Shown in pieces: positions 57,401-64,000 of a DNA stretch of 64,000 nt. The stretch is from Enoplosus armatus (Eukaryota; Chordata; Actinopteri; Centrarchiformes; Enoplosidae). The stretch lies in contig NC_092190.1 in the NCBI RefSeq assembly GCF_043641665.1, forward strand, positions 12,646,048 through 12,710,047, read 5' to 3'. Position 1 is the stretch's first letter. Every line of letters begins with the position of its first letter. The notes beneath the pieces were generated by a model. The model saw only the letters and a program-made list of their open reading frames with translations. It was not told the DNA's origin and ran no database searches. A program made the position numbers and the translations under genes.

Positions 57401-60400
57401 CTTTGAGAAACCTTTTCAAAACGAAATATTTGGGTTGTATCCTGTCATATTTGATCATATCCATTATACCACCGCATCAGATATTTCAAGGGATTGCAAT
57501 GTTAAGGCATTTAAATTTTCCACAGTGACATCTAGTCAAAGAACTTGTCGCCGAGCAGATCATTAAGGCTTTGAGCTACTTCAGTTTTCACATTTTAATG
57601 ACAAATAATCAGGAAACTCTCCAGGTTGATTTGTCCAATATCTTTGTTGAATAGGCTGCTATAAATTATGTTTATTTGGAAGCAATAATGATCGAAAGAT
57701 CTCATGGAGTGTGTTACAATTTTGATCATCATTGCAGACACTGCTTTAAAATTGTGGACATTACTTATTAACTAACAGGACATACAGTTGTGTTTGTGTT
57801 GTGCGTCATATGTCAGGACACAGTAGTTTGTTTTTAATAAGTTAAAGCCTGTAGATCTTTAGGTCTTAAGGTCTCAACCTGTTTTCTTGTTATTCTCCTC
57901 AAAAGTAAGAACAAGCATCAGGTTGTAAAATATGTACAGATTTTACAGAATTTTAGTTCCAATGTTGAATACAAAAGGTAAAAAAGGTACCACATAGATT
58001 TTTAGGACAAAGCTGACTAATCTTAATTTCAGATTATTTTGGCCATGTCAACAAACATGCTAACGTTTCAGCCTAGTGGACTTTATGAATATTTATTTTA
58101 GTGTTCTTAGTATGCAAAATCAATGTGAAAAAAATGAGAATAAGATCAGTTCACAGCAAATTTCCACAAAACATAAAATTGCAAAATCAGTAAAATATAT
58201 CTATAATCAACTCACAAATTTAACCTGTAACTGCATTTACAGTTTAACCAGTTACCTCATGTAAAGGACATGTAAAGTCTTGTTGTGCTGGAAGGTAACA
58301 GATATGTTGCCAAATGTGCCCTTAAATGACTCTAAACTGAGTCATAATATGCACTAATGTTACAGGAGTTCATCACAGCGTCTGATATTTTAGTGTTATG
58401 GTGCAAAATATAAGGAAATACAGCCTCAGCCAACCCACTGGGTTTTCTTTTTTTAAAGATTATTTCAGGGTGTTGCTTTTATTAGACAAAGAAGAGAAAC
58501 ATGAAGTTAAAAAAGGGAAGGGGGGGGGGGGGGGGATAACATGCAACAAACCCCCCTGGTCAGATATGAACACAGGACATCACAGTTACACAGTATGAGA
58601 CTGCCAACAGGACGCCCCATGCTGATAGTTCACACAAATAAATGTTAATTTTATGTCTGTGCAGCAAATGAACAACTACAACAATTGTTATCAGACAATG
58701 TATCTGTACTTCACATGACTATCAAACGTCTATGTAAGGAACAGCCACCTCCAAATAGACTTAATAACTACATTAATATCAAATGTGTTGTTTGCAAATG
58801 GTGTGCAACATGTCCAGTTTGTAAACAGGAACTTTTGGTAAATATTTTCATGATGACTGTGCACAGGCCAGAGGGGGAAGCTGAGCTCACTTCCTCTTTT
58901 TTTTTTTTTTTTTTACACAGGACACATTACATTTTAGTCAGATGACATCAGCAGGTTTAGGCACACACTAGTCTCAGCATGACTGATGTCCTCACTATTT
59001 ACAAAAAAAAAGTCCTGAAACACTTCAAAGGCATCCTCAAAAACACGCTTGTCCTCCTCGACGTAACTGATTACAGCCAGCCTTGATTGTGTGTGAGGGG
59101 CATTTAGTCAGGTAAGCATCAGTGAGTAACTATATTAAGCCAATACATCTTGCATTGTAAAAACTACACTCAGTAATGTCGTGTTCCTAAGTCCTTTAAC
59201 ATGCTTTATTAGGCAGCCTCGAGGTGACCATTATCTATCAGCCTGCTCTGCATAGCTCTTAACTAGGACAATGTGGATCTCTTGTAATGCTCCATATGAA
59301 AAAAATCCCTCCCTTAATCTATTTTTCTCCAGATAGACAAACCTTGATGCTGATTAATGGTAGTTAAACTCACAAGCACTCCGTCAATGAGATTGCAAAG
59401 AGATGGTAATGTATTAGAGTCATTAAATACGCATCATTCTTTTGGCATGAAATATGTTGACCCCAACCTGATTATATACATAATTAAAACTGCTCAACAG
59501 TTCCTGAGTACAGAGCGGCAGAGCAGAGAGAGAGCGAGCAGGTCGACAGGCAGGAGTCATAATGATACACAGCAGCCACGTCACTTATTTGGGTCATTTG
59601 TCATTTCCGCCCAGCATTATTTCAGCGCATATAAATTGCACATTTTATCAGTCACTAGTTGTGTCTTAAAGAGGATTCAAGGTACAAATAATTTATAGAA
59701 CTATTAAATTGTTATTTTGTGTTTTGTAAATTGGCATCTGAAATAACTTTAGGGGCACATCTAAATATATGTTTTGAAGACAAAACCATCCACGTCTATC
59801 CAAAGTCAATTTATAGACCTCAGAATTGCATAGGCCACACTGAAATATTACTGAAGGTTTGGATGAATTTGAATGACCAAAATAGTAAGGCCTAATGTAG
59901 TGGGGTCTATACCAGCCTGGCCTCTCACTGCAACACCAGGTCTTCTTGCTGTCATGACCAGAGAGCCGAGCAGCGACCCACAATGAGGCAAGATTGCTTG
60001 GACAGAAATCAATACCAACACGAAATGGGAATCAGAAGGCATTGATAACAGTGCTGGGTCCTTATCGGTGTCCAGGCCGCCCTAGCAGGGCACAGCCGAG
60101 TGGAAAGCTATCCAGAAATCAGGACTGAGGCAAGAATACCCCCAACTGCAAACACCCCCGAGTGATGCTCACAACGCTATCACCCTATCAAACACCGTGT
60201 CGCTCGCATGCTGTAATCCATCTTCTCCAAAACAATTCATTTGTCCTCTCTTTTTCCTTCCCTGTGACAGAAAGGAACTAAGGCTCCACAGGCTGCGGGG
60301 AAGATCCACACAGACTTTGAGAAGGGCTTCATTATGGCGGAAGTAATGAAATTCCAGGATTTTAAAGGGGAAGGTAGCGAGAACGCTGTCAAGGTGAGCA

Positions 60401-62198
60401 GTCAGGGTGCCAGAGGATGAGGGGAAGTCTCCTGTGATCAGTGGAGCTGACAGTCACCACACAGCTCCTACTGCAAGCTGCTCTTCACCTTTACTCAGGG
60501 GAAGAAATTACTGCTCACACTCCAGCACCATTCCTGACAAGCCAACTGATTCTGGCTCTAAACACTGCCATTCTGCTCCAGCTGTGCATATCTTTATCAC
60601 AATGTGTCTTAACTGGCTGATGGTAGTTCTTGCTCGTGGCTCAGCACAGTCGCTCAGAGAGGTAGCACTTCTTCACCTCTCCAGGCATTTATCAGATCTA
60701 TAGAGTGCGCTGTTAGCTCAGAGCTCTCTGTTGCCAAATCCCCAAGCCCACTATAGGCGTGTGACAGTGATATAAAGCGGCAAGTTAAATAAAGTGTGAA
60801 ATTCCTCAAATCAGGACTGTTTCATGGGTGGGTAGCGCAGAAATGCGACTTGCATATCTTATTTTTATGATGGCCAGTGTTTGTTTTGACCTTTTAACTG
60901 GGGTGTGGGTTGTTCATGTGCACACTCCTGTCAGATGTAATAACTGATTTCATGTTGAACTTGTGACGACAACAACTGCAACTACAGCAGGTACTTTGCA
61001 AAATGCTTCAAAATGTTTCTGTGTTGCTTTTATGTTTTGCATTAATTTACGTTCATATCGGCGAACTGTAATTCGGTAATTGAAGGTACAGAGTTAATAA
61101 TCAGTTAATCAACGCTGTAGGATGCATTTCATGACAAGGATGCTCTTTTTTTAAACATTTAATTTCTGCTTAGCCCCTTTTTTAAATGCAATTCTCAGTT
61201 AATTAAATTAAAGCAGAAGTGACTTTAACCTTGCTATGTGTGACATTTGTGGGCCGCAGCTGTAAGCCATGCTGTTACAATCCCACTATCACCACCATCA
61301 ACTTCATCTGCCCACTTACAGACTCAACTAATGTAATTATGGTGACACCCAGAACCCTGCAGGGACCAGTGTGGAATGGAAGCACTATGAAAACATTTAA
61401 ATCTCTTTACTATTCAAGCCGTTTTTTTAAAATAAGTATTTAATATTTAATGCAGCGGCAGTGTATTGTCCACACCCTTTATAAGCTGCAAACAGAGGGT
61501 GAAATGTGTGGGTCTCTTGGGAGTTTCACCATTGTTATCCGAGGTTGAGATCTGAGTGTCAGCTCCTTACTGCATGCTCTCTTACTAATCCCTTTTTGGG
61601 CCTCACAAGAACATGGAGCGTTTTTGACTGTGGCATTAAGGTCCGTGCTATTTAATGCCAGTTGTGGGAATAGGCTGTCTGAATAGGACCAGTGTACGGG
61701 GATATCACATTATTAGTAATCATATCTGCTTAAGCCAAGCTTGCTGCTCCAGATGGCTGCTTTCAAGTGCAAATGAACCAGTTAGACGTGTCTGGTTTAA
61801 TACATACTCAGGAATCACAAATAGCCATTGATTTTTTTTCCTGTCTCCCTCTCCATCCAGTGTTTCTGGTGGTATTGAGCTTGGATTAAATGGTCTCCTG
61901 AGCCTTTAAAGGGACATTGATTCTTCTAATTAATTGTGCACTGTGCAGAACCAGAATGCATAAACCTGTCCGTATTAGCACTTCAAGTCAATTATTTTTG
62001 AGTTTGCCGGGAAGGAGAACAAACACTTACTGTATACAAAAGAAATGTTAGAACTTATTTTGTTTCCTTGAGAAGTTTGATAGTGCTGTAATCAAAGACT
62101 TATTAACATTTTGTGCTTGTGCACATGAAACTGAAATGGGCAGAGGAGAGGATTATTCACTCAGTGGGAATTCAGGCTCCCCTTGAACAAAACATGGA

Positions 62199-62295
<97 letters not shown>

Positions 62296-62648
62296 GACAT
62301 CTGCAATTAGAGTAAAGTTATTCAAGGTGATAAATAGATTGGATACTAATCCTGAACTATTATTTATATTATATATTAATTATTTTCTCTATTATTATTT
62401 ACAATATACACTATTATTATGTTCTCTAGATAGTCTATTGAATGAATGAATATCTAAAGTATGTAACAGTCTATAACCTGTACATCACACAATATTTTGT
62501 TCATATTTTTTTATGTTCATTTGATTTTTTCTTTGTTATCTTACAGGCAGCAGGGAAATACAGACAGCAGGGAAGGAACTACATTGTTGAAGATGGAGAC
62601 ATCATCTTTTTCAAATTCAACGCACCAAATGCCCCAAAGAAAAAGTGA
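21827..62648 (+). CDS. ola1: Obg-like ATPase 1 (398 aa, 11 coding exons)
   Basis: OLA1 is a cytosolic Obg-family P-loop protein that hydrolyses ATP rather than GTP and acts in translation control and stress responses. Exons are 21827-21841, 21950-22041, 27171-27314, 28462-28589, 40479-40654, 44384-44464, 44841-44938, 55638-55778, 56329-56425, 60271-60393 and 62547-62648. They sum to 1197 nt; human OLA1 is 396 aa. The P-loop GLPNVGKST is at residues 31-39, switch motif DIAGL at 94-98, and NLSE at 232-235 replaces the NKxD of GTPases, which explains the ATP preference. A TGS domain fills the C-terminus (about 305-390), and the protein ends KKK. The start (MAPKK) has a TGA in frame 12 nt upstream and G at -3 and +4. 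Exon 1 codes for five residues only and has a weak GTGCAC donor before a 108-bp intron. Large introns 2, 4, 7 and 9 dominate the gene. Confidence 0.95.
22042..27170 (+). other. OLA1 intron 2
   Basis: This 5.1 kb intron holds no gene that I can recognise. It contains a (TA)n tract at 25154-25176 inside a small AT palindrome. The rest is unremarkable AT-rich DNA. Frames of 60-90 codons here have no motif and are taken as chance. Confidence 0.6.
25154..25176 (+). repeat. (TA)n microsatellite
   Basis: About eleven TA units are flanked by imperfect inverted CATATATG and CATATATGT words, so the tract can fold as a hairpin. Confidence 0.8.
27935..28200 (-). repeat. MITE family B, copy 1 (OLA1 intron 3)
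   Basis: The reverse complement matches copy 2 at 29831-30372 in the words AAACAGCTGGACACTGTAGT, TTACTCAAACACT, TTTGTTGGGGACTATTTTCA, ACACATTTGGTGCTATAG and GCAGTAGGACAGTGTA. The TGAAAAGACCAAAACCAACA segment of its arm is retained at the left edge. The copy is truncated. It lies between OLA1 exons 3 and 4 and is inverted relative to copy 2. Confidence 0.75.
28650..28682 (+). repeat. (AT)n microsatellite
   Basis: About sixteen AT units begin 60 bp after the OLA1 exon 4 donor. Confidence 0.85.
29831..30372 (+). repeat. MITE family B, copy 2 (most complete)
   Basis: It starts TTAAAGGATAAGGTGG, with CTGATTGTCAACAAATCC and TTTGAAAAGACCAAAAACAA further in. It ends with the inverse, through GGTCTTTTCATTCTTGACAG and TAAGAAAAATATAGAATATT. 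The terminal inverted arms are about 60-80 bp with mismatches. The core AAACAGCTGGGCACTGTAGT to GCAGTAGGACGGTGTATG is shared by all four copies. There is no open transposase frame. Confidence 0.75.
32039..32300. repeat. 'GCTGCAACTAA' dispersed repeat, degenerate copy
   Basis: AGAGCTGAAACATTTGGTCT, TTAATCGAGCAACTGATTTG, GGTTCCAGATTCTCAAATGT, GAGGATTTGCTTATCTTTCC and ACTAACAGACCAACAGCC fit a diverged copy of the family seen at 4890-5160 and 9779-9905. Borders are uncertain. Confidence 0.5.
33630..34045 (+). repeat. MITE family B, copy 3
   Basis: The core matches copy 2 in the same orientation (AAACAGCTAAGCCCTGTAGT, TTTGTTGGGGACTATTTTAG, TACACATTTGGTGCGCCAGT, AACAGTGTGACTCATTGATG). The right arm is present (GTCTTTTCATGGGATTTGTT, GACAATAAGAAAAATAAAG, ending ATTTATCCTTTAAAG). 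The left arm is missing. Confidence 0.72.
36690..37250. other. Candidate conserved non-coding element in OLA1 intron 4
   Basis: This single-copy-looking stretch has mixed GC content and dense homeobox-like words near its end (TAAATTAGGCG, AAATTAATTAAAGC near 37150). It differs in texture from the repeat-rich flanks. Conservation and function are inferred only. Confidence 0.3.
38130..38560 (+). repeat. 'gctaacatgct' percomorph dispersed repeat
   Basis: Tandem-like GCTAACATGCT words (ATGCTAACATCATCATGCTA, AATGCTAACATGCTGATG, TTAGCATGTTAGCATGCTAG) follow AACAAGAGTCTACAGCTGTG and CTGTGAGGCTGTACTGAGCT. They precede GGACGATGAATGTCTGAACA and TCACAGCAATCCATCCAACA. I recognise this series as a very common percomorph repeat. 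Edges are approximate. Confidence 0.7.
39099..39617. mobile_element. hAT-like MITE, family A copy 2
   Basis: It begins AGTGGTGGAATATGAC and ends AAAGAATCTGAATACTTCCT. The body shares TGAGGTACTTGTACTT, TTCAGAGGGAAATACGGTAC, AATGCAGGACTTTTAATTG and TTACTTAAGTAAAG with the family at 4631-5431 (opposite orientation). The right terminus has decayed and no target duplication was found. Confidence 0.7.
40655..44383 (+). other. OLA1 intron 5
   Basis: This 3.7 kb intron contains no recognised gene or repeat family. The 43170-43520 stretch is clearly GC-richer (CGGCCCACCAGCGGCGC, GGACGGCGCGGGCGGAG) than the AT-rich flanks and includes GATGATTAATCTCTCTGTG. It is a candidate regulatory or conserved block. 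Poly-purine runs follow to about 43720. Confidence 0.4.
47947..47970 (+). repeat. (TG)12 microsatellite
   Basis: Twelve TG units follow a short TATATA stretch in OLA1 intron 7. Confidence 0.85.
48501..49075 (-). repeat. MITE family B, copy 4 (OLA1 intron 7)
   Basis: Read on the - strand the core matches copies 2 and 3 (CAGCTGGGCACTGTGGTTTC, CATTTGCTGGGGACTGTTTT, CAGCTGCGGATTGATACATG). The arms are GTGTCAACAAACTCATGAAA plus AGACCAAAACCAATAATCAG on the left and TATAAGAAAAATATAGAATA on the right. It is near full length but diverged, and inverted relative to copies 2 and 3. Confidence 0.72.
49518..49533 (+). repeat. Homopolymer G16
   Basis: Sixteen consecutive G residues lie in OLA1 intron 7. 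Length is likely variable and assembly error is possible. Confidence 0.8.
51354..51428 (+). repeat. (GT)37 microsatellite
   Basis: A 75-nt uninterrupted GT array lies in OLA1 intron 7, the longest pure dinucleotide array in the window. It generates spurious open frames on both strands. Confidence 0.95.
54690..55410. mobile_element. hAT-like MITE, family A copy 3 (diverged)
   Basis: The shared words are GTACATGTACTCAATTACAG, CACTTAAGTACTG, TGAGGTAC, ATTGTACTTTTACTCC, AGCTACAGTTACTTTGCAGA, TTTGGCTGATAATACTTCTG and TGAATGCAGGACCTTTACG. The interior between 54900 and 55250 is unrelated AT-rich DNA. An (AT)n tract lies at about 54788-54813. Termini are decayed. Confidence 0.62.
57130..57380 (+). 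repeat. 'gctcgagggcact' fish dispersed repeat
   Basis: GGTTCAGTGCTTGCTCGAGG, GCACTTAGGCAGAGATGG, GGGGATTGAACCAGCAACCT and TTGCCGCCCA match the order of a very common fish repeat (ttgctcaagggcact ... gattcgaacc-ggcaacct ... gccgccc). The B-box-like GATTGAACC is within it. The class (SINE-like or other) is not certain. Confidence 0.6.
58430..58620. repeat. Fish 'gcgcccc' dispersed repeat, degenerate copy
   Basis: TGTTGCTTTTATTAGACAAA, GAAACATGAAGTTAAAAAAG, the G16 run, ATAACATGCAACAAA, GATATGAACACAGGACATCA and ACAGGACGCCCC follow the order of a common fish repeat ending in gcgcccc. It is diverged, with approximate edges. Confidence 0.5.
60394..62546 (+). other. OLA1 intron 10
   Basis: This 2.15 kb intron contains only a compound (GT)n(GA)n microsatellite at 62204-62292. 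No repeat family or gene was recognised. Confidence 0.6.
62204..62292 (+). repeat. Compound (GT)16(GA)28 microsatellite
   Basis: A 33-nt GT array runs directly into a 57-nt GA array, about 255 bp before the last OLA1 exon. The polypurine GA part could form H-DNA; that is inference. Confidence 0.92.
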
Positions 62649-64000
62649 CACAAGAACAATCTGTTTGTTTACATAACTGACTGCGCTTGTTACCCTTTTT
62701 TTTTCTGTGACCTGACACCCTCTGCCACACTCTCACTTTCTGTTTCCCGTCCTGTAGAATCAAATCCCCCCTCAGTGCCAAAGCACAGGTTCAGTAAACT
62801 CTGACAGCTTTGCTATTTAAGATCAGGATCGGCCCCCACTCCAAATTGTAGCAGCATTTGAAGGAGCATATTACTCTCCAGATACTTCATTAATCTCCAT
62901 CACGGGTGCCAGCTCTGACACAGCTGACAGCGGGGACAATGCCACCTGCTCCTCTCCCCCTTCAGCAGATAATGCATGTTTTACAGTAGCCCAGATGTCT
63001 ACACTCAATAAAACATTTGACAAAACCAGTCTGTGTGTGTTTTGGGATGTCTGTATTGAGTGGGAAGCTGCATGGGGATGGTGATAGCGGTCCTGCCGAC
63101 CACTGATTAGAGAATTAAAAGACACAGCTGACATTGACTGTAGCAGAGAGGCAACAATTATAATTAAATCTGCTAAGTGATGCTGATTTTAGAAGGGCAC
63201 ATGCAGGATGCAGGTGTTTCGGCCAAAAGAACTGGTCAGTTTAAATAATTATTTGTAAAGTGATTGAGTTAACCTTTCATTTACAATTTTTATTTCGTTC
63301 ATGATTGATGGATATGTGTGTCCTCTCCTTCTCTGTCCTTACAATGCTCTGCTACAATCCTCAGATACTGACAAAAATAGCATCTTTGTTCTGTTTACAG
63401 TTTCTTTCTCCTATCAATGAGGGCAAATACACCCCTACAAAAAAAAGAAAGAAATATTCATTCAAACCATATTTTCACATTTTATGATATTCTGTAAGGT
63501 ATGAAAATAAAGGTTGACACAATCCAAAAGCACAAGCAGAAAACAATTCCTTTTGTCTGAAGTAGTGTTTTTCTGGGCCCCTATACTTTGTGTGTAAGTG
63601 TTTGTGAAGCGTTTATGCTGATGGAATTGTATGGCTGCAGCCGCGGTGCTCCAAAGTAAGATTGTATTCTTCGTGGGAGTCCGAACAAAGAGCTGTAGAT
63701 CAGCAGTGCTTTGCTGAATATCTTGTAACCATTAAGACTGCAGAGAACAAAATGGCCTTTTTATGGGAACAAAAAGATTGAATAAAAATGGTCATTTTAC
63801 AGAGATAGTATTGCATATCCAAGTTTTGGATAGGTTGTTGTATGGAGCCGAGCCTGTGCTAGCACTACAAAGCACAGTGTTTGGCATGGAAATAAGGTGG
63901 ATTATAGTCTTTAGGGTTTGAGATCAGTGGCAAAATATAGGATAGTGTTTATTGTGGTTGGATGGAATGAAAGACAAATGACAACATGTGTATAAAATAA
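62649..64000 (+). other. OLA1 3' UTR and downstream flank
   Basis: The 3' UTR probably runs to about 63030. After that there is AT-rich DNA with no recognised gene to the window end. Confidence 0.6.
63007..63012 (+). terminator. Candidate OLA1 polyadenylation signal
   Basis: AATAAA lies 360 nt past the OLA1 stop and is followed about 30 nt later by a GT-rich stretch (TCTGTGTGTGTTTTGGG), the usual layout of a cleavage site. Confidence 0.65.

Larger units (their letters stand above)
56426..60270 (+). other. OLA1 intron 9
   Basis: This 3.8 kb intron has no recognised gene. It holds two dispersed repeat fragments (about 57130-57380 and 58430-58620), a G16 run at 58520-58535 and a long T run near 58896. 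Short CA-rich DNA follows the exon 9 donor. Confidence 0.55.

Noticed and set aside
62113..62449. Two + frames with VCVCVC and [119678 protein letters not shown] runs
   Set aside because: Microsatellite translation artefacts; the repeat array alone explains the open frames.

Overview
This 64 kb window is nuclear DNA from a ray-finned fish, most likely a percomorph teleost. The genes are split by GT-AG introns, the proteins are clearly vertebrate orthologs, and the dispersed repeats are short types common in percomorph genomes: hAT-like MITEs with CAGTG termini, TTAAAGG-type MITEs, 'GCTGCAACTAA' elements and 'gctaacatgct' elements. The species cannot be fixed from the sequence alone. I see no prokaryotic, viral, CRISPR or toxin content.

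The window carries a five-gene block known from vertebrates (human 2q31). From left to right: the last six exons of GPR155/LYCHOS (+, 1-1766); SCRN3 (-, 3885-7857, 7 coding exons, 419 aa); CIR1 (+, 8747-13920, 10 coding exons, 462 aa); SP9 (-, 16551-18373, 2 coding exons, 439 aa); and OLA1 (+, 21827-62648, 11 coding exons, 398 aa). All exon joins listed were phased by hand and every coding total is divisible by three. GPR155 and SCRN3 converge tail-to-tail. SCRN3 and CIR1 diverge from a shared promoter region of about 0.6 kb. SP9 and OLA1 diverge across 3.4 kb.

About two thirds of the window is OLA1 intron. The introns hold four copies of one MITE family (B), two copies of a hAT-like family (A), several other dispersed repeats and many microsatellites. 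They also hold non-repetitive, homeodomain-motif-rich stretches that may be regulatory DNA for the developmental gene SP9, with OLA1 as bystander; that last point is inference.

The genes do not form one pathway. GPR155 couples lysosomal cholesterol to mTORC1, SCRN3 is a secernin, CIR1 is a Notch/RBPJ corepressor adaptor with an SR-like tail, SP9 is a neural and limb zinc-finger factor, and OLA1 is an Obg-family ATPase. I found no convincing undescribed system. The observations most worth a second look are a 14-nt frame-restoring microexon in CIR1, inverted MITE copies flanking OLA1 exon 4, a perfect GTCACGTGAC palindrome in the SCRN3/CIR1 promoter, and a nested hAT insertion with near-perfect 8-bp target duplications.
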